NCBI RefSeq assembly: GCF_014656075.1
Contig: NZ_BNBS01000007.1
Span: 84,827 to 144,989 of the forward strand
DNA: 60,163 bases
Direction: 5' to 3'
DNA from: Streptomyces hydrogenans
GTDB lineage: Bacteria; Actinomycetota; Actinomycetes; Streptomycetales; Streptomycetaceae
Positions within the stretch are counted from its first letter, which is position 1, and every line of letters starts with the position of its first letter. Positions 39,497 to 46,733 of this stretch are shown piece by piece. Both the position numbers and the translations under genes were made by a program. The notes below the pieces were generated by a model. It searched no databases, had not been told where the DNA came from, and was given only the letters and a program-made list of their open reading frames with translations.

Positions 39497-40282
39497 TCAC
39501 CGCATCAGCTCGCCCGCGTTGACCAGCAGCGACTGTCCCGTGATCGCGCGGGCGCGGGGGGAGGCGAGGAAGGCGACCGCGTCGGCGACGTCCGTGTCGC
39601 CCGCCAGGTCCGGCAGGGCCATGCGGGAGGTGAGGCGGGCCAGCACCTCGGCCTCCTCCACCCCCTCCGCCTGCGCGGTGAAGCGGACGAACGCCTCGAC
39701 CGGCGGCCCCCACATCCACCCGGGCAGCACGGTGTTGACCCGGATCCGGTCAGGTCCCAGCTCGCGCGCCAGCGAGTACATCGCCGAGGTCAGCGCCCCC
39801 TTGGACGCCGCGTACGCCGCCTGCTGGACCTGGGTCGGCGCGGCCACCGCCGACTGCGTGCCGATGAAGACGACCGACCCGCCGCCCGCGTCCCGCAGCG
39901 CCGGCAGACAGGCCCGGGTCATCCGCAGGGTCCCGAAGAGGTTGACGTCGAGGACGCCCTGCCAGGTCGCGAAGTCCGCGTCGGCGAGCCCGCCGAAGTA
40001 GGAGTCCCACGCGGCGACGTGCACGACCGCGTCGATCCCGCCGAAGCGGTCGACGGCGAGCGCGGCGAGCGCCGCGCACTGCGCCTCGTCGGTGATGTCG
40101 GTGGCGAGGTGGGCGGTGCTGCCGCCCGCCGGGTCGATCGCGGCGGCGGTCTTGACGAGGTTGGCCTCGGTCCGGGCGCCGAGGACCGCGTTGCCGCCGT
40201 CGCGCACCACCGCCTCGGCGACCCGGTGACCGAGTCCGGTCCCGACGCCCGACACGACGACCGTCTTCCCCTGGAGCAGCAT
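39497..40282 (-). CDS. Short-chain dehydrogenase/reductase
   Basis: A 261-residue classical SDR: SGVGTGLGHRVAEAVV (11-26) for the dinucleotide, ATDITDEAQ for the adenine-side Asp, a VVHVAAW variant of NNAG, FIGTQSAVAAP with catalytic Ser, YAASKG with Tyr/Lys (about 158-163), and PGWMWGPPVEAF. Arg in GARTEAN suggests NADP. It is similar in style to actinobacterial hydroxysteroid/cyclohexanol SDRs. ATG 40282 has GGGAG upstream. It is divergent from the alpha/beta-barrel gene, with one operator between them covering its TACTCT -10 box (40330-40325). Confidence 0.9.
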   Translation of the reverse strand: MLLQGKTVVVSGVGTGLGHRVAEAVVRDGGNAVLGARTEANLVKTAAAIDPAGGSTAHLATDITDEAQCAALAALAVDRFGGIDAVVHVAAWDSYFGGLADADFATWQGVLDVNLFGTLRMTRACLPALRDAGGGSVVFIGTQSAVAAPTQVQQAAYAASKGALTSAMYSLARELGPDRIRVNTVLPGWMWGPPVEAFVRFTAQAEGVEEAEVLARLTSRMALPDLAGDTDVADAVAFLASPRARAITGQSLLVNAGELMR

Positions 40283-40311
40283 CCGGGTGTCTCCCGCCTC
40301 TGGTCACTGAT

Positions 40312-40326
40312 CTGACGGTCCGTCAG
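40312..40326. promoter_or_regulatory. Perfect CTGACG-N3-CGTCAG operator, SDR/barrel-protein promoter
   Basis: CTGACGGTCCGTCAG, 12 of 12 positions, in the 82-base divergent region. It overlaps the minus-strand -10 TACTCT and lies 38 bases before the plus-strand ATG at 40365. It is the most distant member, 14 kb from the nearest other site. Confidence 0.85.
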
Positions 40327-40364
40327 AGTAGGTGCCCCGAGCCGCACAGGGAAGGGAGACGGCG

Positions 40365-41201
40365 ATGAGCACCGCCGAAGGAGCCGAGAGGTACGGGGAG
40401 CTGGCCGCCACGGGGCCGTACGGGATCCGCCCGGGCCACGCCCTGATCACCATGGTGGAGCCGCACCCGGGCCACGAGTACGCCTACAACCGCTGGTACG
40501 AGGACGACCACTACTACGCCGGCGCGATGGCGATGCCCTGGATGTTCGCGGGCCGCCGCTGGGTCGCCACCCGCGACCTCCAGGAGCTCCGGACGCCCGA
40601 GAAGTCCGCCGTCGCGCAGCCGGTCACCGCCGGCTGCTACCTCTCCACGTACTGGATCACCGACGGCCGCTACGACGAGCACATGAAGTGGACGGTCGCC
40701 ATCAACAAGCGGCTCAACCGCGACGCCCGCGTCTACCACGACCGCACCCACGTCTTCACGTCCTTCCAGGACCACCGGGCGACGGTGTACCGGGACGGGG
40801 CGGCCGGCCCGCGCGACTTCCACGCCCTCGACCACCCCTACGCGGGGCTGGTCCTCCAGGTCGTGGACTGCGCCGGCCCCGAGGAGCGCGAGGCCCTCCT
40901 CGAACGGCTCGCCGCCCGGGAACTCCCGCGCCGTCTGGCGGGCTCGCCGGCGGCGATGGTCACCGTCTTCCGTCCGACGCCGCTGCCCGGCGACCGCATG
41001 ACCTACGTGAAGCAGGTGGAGGGCGTCGACACCCGGCTCACCCTGCTCTGGTTCCTGGAGCGGGACCCGCGCGACTGCTGGGCCGAGCACTTCGCGGACC
41101 TCGGTGGCCTCGCGGGCGAGGAGGGCCGGGTGGAGCTGGTGGCGCCCTTCGTCCCGACCGTCCCGGGCACGGACACGTACGTGGACCGGCTGCGCCGGTA
41201 G
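40365..41201 (+). CDS. Two-domain dimeric alpha/beta-barrel (EthD-like) protein
   Basis: A 278-residue protein. The first half (GHALITMVEPHPGHEYAYNRWYEDDHYYAGAMAMPWMFAGRRWV) and second half (HPYAGLVLQVVDCAGPEEREALLERLA, then LLWFLERDPRDCWAEHFADL) each look like a ferredoxin-like alpha/beta-barrel module of the EthD/stress-responsive type. The NRWYEDDHYYAGAM stretch carries His and Asp residues that could bind substrate. Such proteins are frequent beside SDR/thiolase catabolic genes, but I know no assigned activity. ATG 40365 follows GAAGGGAGA. It is regulated by operator 40312-40326. Confidence 0.72.
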   Translation: MSTAEGAERYGELAATGPYGIRPGHALITMVEPHPGHEYAYNRWYEDDHYYAGAMAMPWMFAGRRWVATRDLQELRTPEKSAVAQPVTAGCYLSTYWITDGRYDEHMKWTVAINKRLNRDARVYHDRTHVFTSFQDHRATVYRDGAAGPRDFHALDHPYAGLVLQVVDCAGPEEREALLERLAARELPRRLAGSPAAMVTVFRPTPLPGDRMTYVKQVEGVDTRLTLLWFLERDPRDCWAEHFADLGGLAGEEGRVELVAPFVPTVPGTDTYVDRLRR

Positions 41202-41260
41202 GGGGAGCGGCGCCGGGGCCGACCGCTCCGGGAGGAGCGCGCGGCCCCGGGCATGGGCGA

Positions 41261-41297
41261 GCCCTCTCGGCCAGGACGGCGGACCGGTCGAGAGGGC
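41261..41297. terminator. Convergent terminator hairpin
   Basis: Arms GCCCTCTCG (41261-41269) and CGAGAGGGC (41289-41297) around a 19-base loop, between the barrel-protein gene and the convergent DUF397 gene. Confidence 0.6.
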
Positions 41298-41331
41298 GGC
41301 GTCACACGGGGCGTGCGGGGCTCTGCGGACC

Positions 41332-41532
41332 TCAGAGGGCCCCGTTGCTCACCTGGCCGACGAACGCGTTCCACGATCCCGGCCCGAAAGAGAGGGCCGG
41401 ACCCTCGGGGGCCTTGGAGTCGCGGACGGCGATGGCGGCGACGACCGGGGACTTCACCTCGACGCAGGCGCCGTTGCCGCCGGAGTAGGAGGACTTGGTC
41501 CAGTTGTCGGTCGCACCCTGGAAGATGGCCAT
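41332..41532 (-). CDS. DUF397 protein
   Basis: A 66-residue DUF397 protein with the family core WTKSSYSGGNGACVEVKSP, AIAVRDSKAPEGPALSFGPGSWNAFV. DUF397 proteins are small partners of XRE/DUF5753 regulators in Streptomyces and often affect development or antibiotic production. The regulator gene lies 305 bases upstream on the same strand. ATG 41532 is used with GGAG 11 bases before it. A -10 TAGCGT at 41609-41604 suggests it has its own promoter downstream of a terminator hairpin. Confidence 0.85.
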   Translation of the reverse strand: MAIFQGATDNWTKSSYSGGNGACVEVKSPVVAAIAVRDSKAPEGPALSFGPGSWNAFVGQVSNGAL

Positions 41533-41611
41533 GATGTGCTCAACTCCGGTTCTGCCCGTAGGCGTCGGGATCATCGCCGGGGTTGTCTCCACCGGCCTGA
41601 TCGACGCTACT

Positions 41612-41638
41612 CGCCGGTCCCGAGCGACGGGACCGGCG
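41612..41638 (-). terminator. Hairpin between the XRE and DUF397 genes
   Basis: A perfect 11-bp stem CGCCGGTCCCG/CGGGACCGGCG with an AGCGA loop. It sits in the 305-base gene-free stretch 41533-41837, whose other content is the DUF397 promoter candidate and the repeat at 41763-41835. It probably ends or attenuates the regulator transcript. Confidence 0.65.
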
Positions 41639-41762
41639 TTCACACGACCGGGTGGCATATTCCAACTGAGCTTCCATCGGGCCGAGTCGGGGGTGTACCG
41701 TACTCGCCCCCTGTGGTTCAGACCTGTCCGACCCGTCTCCACCTGCCTGACCTGCCGGAACC

Positions 41763-41835
41763 GCCCCGAGTGCCGGGACCGCCCCCGAGTGCCGGAAGCG
41801 CCCCCGAGTGCCGGAAGCGCCCCGACTGCCGGGAC
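41763..41835. repeat. Tandem ~19-bp repeats after the XRE stop
   Basis: Four imperfect copies of CGCCCCCGAGTGCCGGAAG, two of them identical, directly beyond the regulator's stop codon on the minus strand. No function visible. Confidence 0.7.
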
Positions 41836-41837
41836 TG

Positions 41838-42698
41838 TCAGCCCTGCGCGTACTTCTTCGCGATGCCCTCCACGAAGTCCCGCGTCTGCTCCACGCCCAG
41901 CGCCTGCGCCCGCAGGTGCTCGTACATGTAGCTGTACTTCGACACGTCCGGCCCCTTCTCCAGGTACAGGTCGCTCGTCACGCCCTCGATGTAGACGACG
42001 CTGGAGTCGGAGGCGTCCGGGAACTCCAGGATCGAGTACTGGCCGCTGATGCCCGGGTGCGCGCCCGTGTCGAAGGGCAGCACCTGCACGGTCACGTGCG
42101 GCAGGTGCGACTGCTCGACGAGGTGCTCCAGCTGCTCGACCATCACCTGCCGGTTGCCCACGACCCGGTGCAGCGCCGCCTCGTCGATGACCGCCCACAG
42201 CCGCAGCGGACGCTCGTCGTCGCGGATCCGGTCCTGGCGGCGGGTGCGGACCGTGGCCCGCTTCTCGATGTCCGCCGGCGTCGACTCGGGCAGCGCGCCG
42301 GAGATGACGGCGGTGGCGTACGCGCGGGTCTGCAACAGGCCGGGGATGATCTGCGGCTCGTAGACGCGCAGGCTCTGCGCGTCCGTCTCCAGGCCGATGT
42401 AGACGCTGTACGGGATGTCGCCGAAGGCGTGCCACCAGCCCTGCTGGCGCGAGTCCTTGGCCATCTGCATGAGGGAGTTGACCATGGCCTCGTCGTCGAC
42501 CTCGTACACCCCGCACAGGTCGCGCACGTCGCGCTGGCTGATGGAGCGGCGGCCGTTCTCGAGACGGCTGATCTTGGACTGGGAGACGAGGAGGCGCTCG
42601 GCGACCTGTTCGGCCGTCATGCCCTTGCCCTCGCGGAGCTTGCGCAGCTCCTGGCCCAATCGGCGTCGCCTGACGGTGGGGTTGACACTGGACGCCAC
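41838..42698 (-). CDS. XRE-family HTH regulator with DUF5753 domain
   Basis: A 286-residue regulator. The HTH (about 10-65) reads LGQELRKLREGKGMTAEQVAERLLVSQSKISRLENGRRSI. DUF5753 follows (about 95-275): YEPQIIPGLLQTRAYATAVI, VIDEAALHRVVGNRQVMVEQLEHL, HVTVQVLPFDTGAHPGISGQYSILEF and the C-terminal DFVEGIAKKYAQG. Such proteins pair with DUF397 partners like the one downstream. GTG 42698 has AGGAGG ten bases before it. The promoter area has TAGATA (-10-like) and a GGCAG-A-CTGCC palindrome, so autoregulation is plausible. Confidence 0.9.
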   Translation of the reverse strand: MASSVNPTVRRRRLGQELRKLREGKGMTAEQVAERLLVSQSKISRLENGRRSISQRDVRDLCGVYEVDDEAMVNSLMQMAKDSRQQGWWHAFGDIPYSVYIGLETDAQSLRVYEPQIIPGLLQTRAYATAVISGALPESTPADIEKRATVRTRRQDRIRDDERPLRLWAVIDEAALHRVVGNRQVMVEQLEHLVEQSHLPHVTVQVLPFDTGAHPGISGQYSILEFPDASDSSVVYIEGVTSDLYLEKGPDVSKYSYMYEHLRAQALGVEQTRDFVEGIAKKYAQG

Positions 42699-42754
42699 GG
42701 AAACTGCACCTCCTGCTGCTGTCTGCGATGCGTAGCTGTGAGTATCTACTGCTT

Positions 42755-42765
42755 GGCAGACTGCC
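42755..42765. promoter_or_regulatory. Palindrome in the XRE promoter spacer
   Basis: GGCAGACTGCC is a perfect 11-bp palindrome. On the minus strand it lies between a TTGGTG -35 candidate and a TAGATA -10 candidate with 16-base spacing, where a repressor would block polymerase. Confidence 0.5.
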
Positions 42766-42879
42766 ACCAAAGGTGCCGCGTGCGCTGGGAAAACCCGACA
42801 ACGCGGTGCGGGGGACGCGGATGTGCGGGACGCCCGGAGGCGCCCCGCACACCCTGTGCGGCTCCCGGAAGGGGTATGT

Positions 42880-43012
42880 GGTGCGGCGGTGCGAGTGCGC
42901 GGCGGCGGTGCGCTGGTGCGCGGTGCGTGGCCGTGCGTGGTGCGGGTGTTCGTGGTGCGGCGGTGCGTGGTCGTACGTGGTGCGGCGGTGCGTGGCCGTG
43001 CGTGGTGCGCCG
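42880..43012. repeat. GTGCGGCGGTGCGTGG repeats in a gene-free region
   Basis: The 317-base gap 42699-43015 is mostly this array. A ~25-bp unit, GTGGTGCGGCGGTGCGTGGYC, is repeated with small changes and shorter GTGCG fragments on its left. Apart from the XRE promoter at the left end of the gap I see no gene or terminator in it. Confidence 0.7.
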
Positions 43013-43015
43013 GCC

Positions 43016-43714
43016 TCAGTGGGCGGCGGCGCGGGCCATGCTGCCGCGCGGCTGGGCGGGTACGCCCGGGCCGCCCCGGCGCGGCTGAGCGGCCGCGCCG
43101 TTCTGGACGTCCATCACGGCGTGCGCCACGAGACCGCCCATGGGGTCGTGCCGGATCAGGTCGCGCAGCCGGGACCGCGACGACCGTCCTTCGTTGCCGG
43201 GGTACAGGTGCTTGCCGAGACCGACCGCGTGGGCCAGCGCGGCGAGCGCCGCGGTCCGCGGGTCCGGCGGTACGCCGGTGCGGATCGCACTGTCCAGCCG
43301 GGTTCTGATCTCCCGGCTGATCGCCGTGTCCGTCGCCTGGTAGCGAGTCGTCGGCAGCACCCCGCACATCTGGCCCTCCACGGCATGCACCATGCCGCAT
43401 CGCTCCAGATGCGAGAGATACGTCTGGCGGAGCCCCAGTCGGGGCCCGCCGATCCAATGGACGGCCCGGACCGGACTGCCGCGCCTGCGCAGCAATTCCA
43501 GTGCGGAGTCCAGAGTCGGATCTCCGGTCGGCCGTGGCATCACCACGGCGATACGATCCCCGTCAGGGGCTATCCGTCCTGCCAGGGCCAGCTCTACTAG
43601 CTGTGCTCCGGCCAGGCCCAGATCGAGCGACTGCGGCTGCGCTGTGGTACCCGTGGTCGGGTCCAGAGCGAGCAGTAGAAGCTCTTCCGGAATACTTCTG
43701 CGGCTCCTGCCCAT
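43016..43714 (-). CDS. GPP34 (GOLPH3/VPS74-type) family protein
   Basis: A 232-residue GPP34 protein. SIPEELLLLALDPTTGTTAQPQSLDLGLAGAQLVELALAGRI (about 7-48) is the family N-terminal helical hairpin, and AALAALAHAVGLGKHLYP the later helix. Eukaryotic GOLPH3 binds phosphatidylinositol 4-phosphate. Many Streptomyces paralogues exist without known function, several in developmental loci. ATG 43714. The last 25 residues are Ala/Pro/Arg rich. Divergent from the carboxypeptidase gene. Confidence 0.85.
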   Translation of the reverse strand: MGRSRRSIPEELLLLALDPTTGTTAQPQSLDLGLAGAQLVELALAGRIAPDGDRIAVVMPRPTGDPTLDSALELLRRRGSPVRAVHWIGGPRLGLRQTYLSHLERCGMVHAVEGQMCGVLPTTRYQATDTAISREIRTRLDSAIRTGVPPDPRTAALAALAHAVGLGKHLYPGNEGRSSRSRLRDLIRHDPMGGLVAHAVMDVQNGAAAQPRRGGPGVPAQPRGSMARAAAH

Positions 43715-43793
43715 CCATGCCTCCCCGCGTGGATGAATGACAGGGTGACCCCTCTCACATTCATCTGTCGAGAGTGCCTGGGTGGTTAGTCCG

Positions 43794-43822
43794 GGAACCA
43801 GTAGGTATGTCGTTCTCGTCTA
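43794..43822 (+). promoter_or_regulatory. Sigma-E-like promoter of the D,D-carboxypeptidase gene
   Basis: GGAACC (43794-43799), a 17-base spacer and CGTCTA (43817-43822) resemble the cell-envelope-stress sigma-E promoters of Streptomyces (GGAAC and CGTCT-type elements, recalled). It is 75 bases before the start codon of a peptidoglycan enzyme, which fits. Confidence 0.5.
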
Positions 43823-43897
43823 GCACGGGAGCCAAGGGGTTCACACAGGACACTGGTAGACGGTTCGGACGTACGCATGACGCATGGAGGAGGCACG

Positions 43898-46411
43898 GTG
43901 GCGGGCGAGTCCCCCGACAGGGCGGAGCAGCAGGGGTCGTCGGAGGGCAGGACGACGGGAACGTCGTCGACGGTTGCGCCGGCTCAGGTGGACCAGCCGA
44001 CGGCGGTCTTCAAGACCCTGGCGCCGCGCACTCCGGAGGACGACGCGGAGAAGGCACCGGCCGACACGGCCACGACGGCTGAGGAATCGATTCCGGAGAC
44101 CCCGGACGCTTCCGGCACCCCCGAGCCCGGCGCCGACCGCCTCAAGCAGGCCGTCGCGGCGTGGGTCGCGACGGCCAAGCCGGACGGCGACACCGAAGCG
44201 GACGCGGACGCGGACGGGGCCGGGGCCGGGGCCGGGGAGCGGGGCCGGGGCGCGGACTCCGCCGCGGACTCGGCCGAGGACTCGGAGGCGGGCTCGGGCG
44301 AGAACCCGGGCAAGGGCTCGGGCGAGGACGAGGCCGTGGGCGACCGTCGGGCCGAGGCCGCCGAGGGCGGCGACGGGAAGCCGGGTGCCGCCGAGGCGTC
44401 CGAGGAGCCCGCTGCGGCCGCCGGAGCGGGCGAGGACGCCGCCGAGGGCGCCGAGGAGCCCGAGAGGGCCCCTGAGGCGGCCGCCGGGGCGCCCAAGGCG
44501 CCTGAGCCCTCGTGGTTCGCCGCGAAGAAGACCGGGGAGCAGTCCGCGCCGAAGGGCGGGACGGCGACCCCCGAGGCTCCGAAGACCGAGGCTCCGAAGA
44601 CCGAGGCTCCGAAGACCGAGGCTCCGAAGACCGAGGCCGCGAAGACCGAGGCCGCGAAGACCGACGCGCCTGCGGGCGGCGCGAAGCCCGCCCCGACGGC
44701 CGACGCCGACGCCGAGCCCGCCGCCAAGCCCTCCGCCCGGGGCCCGGTCGACCAGCCGACCACCATGTTCCGGGCGGTCCGTCCGCCGGCCGCGCCCGCC
44801 GTGGACCAGCCGACGACCGCGCTCAAGCTGCCCCGTGACGTCGTGGGACCCGACTCCGACAGCGAGCGGACGAGCACCTTCGTACCGCTGCGTCCGGACA
44901 TCCCGGCCGACCAGAAGGCGGCGAAGGCCGCTGACGAGCCGGCCGCTCAGGCCGCTCCGGCCGCCCCCGTCGCCCCGGCCGCCCCGAAGGCTCCGCAGGC
45001 CCCCGGGACGGCGAAGGCCCCCCAGGCGCCGAAGCCGTCGGCCCCGGCGAAGGCGGACGCCCCCGCTGCCGCGGTCGCGCCCGCGCTGGGGGAGCCCGAG
45101 CGGACGCGGCAGCAGCCGCTCCCGCCGCTGCCCCCGCTCGACCTGCTCGCCGAACTGACGAACACCCCGCCCCCGCCGCCGAACGCCTGGCGCACGACCA
45201 TCCGCCGGGTCCGGATCTGGACCCCGCTGGTCCTGCTCCTCCTGATCGTCTTTGCGATCGTGCAGATGGTCCGGCCGCTGCCGGCGCCCGTCCTGACGCT
45301 CTCCACCTCCCCGACGTACACCTTCGAGGGCGGCGCGCTCAAGATGCCGTGGCCCGGCGAGGGCCAGGGCGCGGTGGAGGTCGAGGGCGTCGGTTCCATG
45401 GGGACGTACGGTCCGCAGAAGCCGGCCCCGATCGCGTCCGTGACGAAGACGATGACCGCGTACGTGATCCTCCGGGACCACCCGATCAAGGGGAAGAAGC
45501 AGGGCCCCGAGATCAAGATCGACAAGAAGGCCGCCGACCAGGCGAAGGCGGTGCACGAGTCGACGGCGCCCGTGAAGGAGGGCCAGACCTACACGGAGAA
45601 GGAGCTCCTCCAGCTCCTCATGATCCCGTCGGCCAACAACGTGGCCCGGCTGCTCGCGCGCTGGGACGCCGGTTCGGAGCAGGCGTTCGTCGACAAGATG
45701 AACGCGGCCGCGAAGGACCTGGGCATGACCCAGTCCCGGTACACCGACCCGTCCGGTCTGCTCGACTCGACCGTCTCCACCCCGCAGGACCAGCTGAAGC
45801 TGGCGAAGGCCGTCATGCAGTACGACGTCTTCCGCGAGATCGTGGACATGCCGAACGCGACCATCGAGGGCGTCGGCTACATCGAGAACAACAACAGCCG
45901 GCTCCTGCTCAAGTCGGGCGTGAGCGGCATCAAGACCGGCTCCTCCACCCCGGCGGGCGGCAATCTGCTCTGGTCGGCGAACACGATCGTCGACGACAAG
46001 CCCCGTCGCGTCCTGGGCATCGTGATGGGCGCGCAGAACGCCGAGACCCTGAACAAGAAGCTGGAACTGTCGCTGGACTACAGCTACGAGCTGATCAAGA
46101 AGGCGCAGGACGGCGTCACGTCCGCGGCCGTCGTGAAGAAGGGCCAGGTCGTCGGCTACGTCGACGACGGTCTCGGCGGGCGGACGCCGGTCGTGGCGAC
46201 GAAGGAGATCAAGGCGATCGGCTGGCCGGGCCTGAAGGTCAAGCTGGCGCTGACCGACGGCGGCAAGGCCGTCCCGCACACCGGCAAGGCCGGGGACGTC
46301 GTCGGCACGGTCTCGATCGGCGAGGGCGCGGGGAAGGTCAGCGCCCCGGTGGCGCTCCAGGCCGACCTGCTGGAACCCGGCTTCGACAAGAAGCTGACCC
46401 GCGTGAGCTGA
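43898..46411 (+). CDS. Membrane-anchored D-alanyl-D-alanine carboxypeptidase with long disordered N-terminus
   Basis: An 837-residue penicillin-binding protein. Residues 1-~435 are a cytoplasmic, Ala/Glu/Pro-rich disordered region. It has three VDQPT motifs (AQVDQPTAVFKTLAP, GPVDQPTTMFRAVRP, AVDQPTTALKLP) and six EA[PA]KT repeats. One transmembrane helix (about 441-460) is followed by the S11 peptidase domain: SVTK (Ser514-Lys517), SAN (Ser578-Asn580) and KTG (679-681), then a C-terminal beta domain. It should trim the terminal D-Ala of peptidoglycan stem peptides outside the membrane. GTG 43898 has GGAGGAGG close upstream. A sigma-E-like promoter precedes it. Confidence 0.9.
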   Translation: MAGESPDRAEQQGSSEGRTTGTSSTVAPAQVDQPTAVFKTLAPRTPEDDAEKAPADTATTAEESIPETPDASGTPEPGADRLKQAVAAWVATAKPDGDTEADADADGAGAGAGERGRGADSAADSAEDSEAGSGENPGKGSGEDEAVGDRRAEAAEGGDGKPGAAEASEEPAAAAGAGEDAAEGAEEPERAPEAAAGAPKAPEPSWFAAKKTGEQSAPKGGTATPEAPKTEAPKTEAPKTEAPKTEAAKTEAAKTDAPAGGAKPAPTADADAEPAAKPSARGPVDQPTTMFRAVRPPAAPAVDQPTTALKLPRDVVGPDSDSERTSTFVPLRPDIPADQKAAKAADEPAAQAAPAAPVAPAAPKAPQAPGTAKAPQAPKPSAPAKADAPAAAVAPALGEPERTRQQPLPPLPPLDLLAELTNTPPPPPNAWRTTIRRVRIWTPLVLLLLIVFAIVQMVRPLPAPVLTLSTSPTYTFEGGALKMPWPGEGQGAVEVEGVGSMGTYGPQKPAPIASVTKTMTAYVILRDHPIKGKKQGPEIKIDKKAADQAKAVHESTAPVKEGQTYTEKELLQLLMIPSANNVARLLARWDAGSEQAFVDKMNAAAKDLGMTQSRYTDPSGLLDSTVSTPQDQLKLAKAVMQYDVFREIVDMPNATIEGVGYIENNNSRLLLKSGVSGIKTGSSTPAGGNLLWSANTIVDDKPRRVLGIVMGAQNAETLNKKLELSLDYSYELIKKAQDGVTSAAVVKKGQVVGYVDDGLGGRTPVVATKEIKAIGWPGLKVKLALTDGGKAVPHTGKAGDVVGTVSIGEGAGKVSAPVALQADLLEPGFDKKLTRVS
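44573..44662 (+). repeat. Six in-frame 15-bp repeats (EAPKT)
   Basis: Four identical GAGGCTCCGAAGACC units followed by two GAGGCCGCGAAGACC units, coding EAPKT x4 and EAAKT x2 in the disordered part of the carboxypeptidase. Confidence 0.95.
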
Positions 46412-46427
46412 CCGGCCGGGTGTTCGA

Positions 46428-46467
46428 AACAGCAGGGCGCCCCGGACGACCGGGGCGCCCTGCTGTT
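46428..46467. terminator. Strong 18-bp-stem terminator
   Basis: Perfect 18-base arms (46428-46445 and 46450-46467) with an ACGA loop, 16 bases after the carboxypeptidase stop. Confidence 0.9.
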
Positions 46468-46493
46468 AGCGTCTTCGGGTCCGGACGAGCCCC

Positions 46494-46728
46494 GCGAAGC
46501 CGCGCGGGAACGCGTCCGGAAGCCACGGGCAAGCCGAGAGACGCCGTAGGGAAGCCGCAGGGAAGCGGCAGGAAAGCGGCAGGAAAGCCGCACGGGAACG
46601 CGGCCGGAAACCGCAGGGAAAGCCGCGAGGACACGCGGCCGGAAGCCGCGGGGGACACGTGGTCGGAAGTCGCACGAGAGCCGCACGACAGCCGCACGGA
46701 AGCAGTACGGAAGCAGCACGGGAAAGGG
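46494..46728. repeat. GGAAGCCGCA-type short repeats filling an intergenic region
   Basis: About 235 bases made of some twenty imperfect 10-12-base units such as GGAAGCCGCA, GGAAAGCCGCA and CGACAGCCGCA, between the terminator and the next start. It is strongly purine-rich on the plus strand. With the terminator this accounts for the 322-base gap 46412-46733; no gene is supported. Confidence 0.7.
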
Positions 46729-46733
46729 CCGCA

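Noticed and set aside
43841..46279. 812-residue antisense frame opposite the carboxypeptidase
   Set aside because: Its Leu/Arg/Gly repeats mirror the Ala/Glu/Pro-rich tail. No signal of its own.
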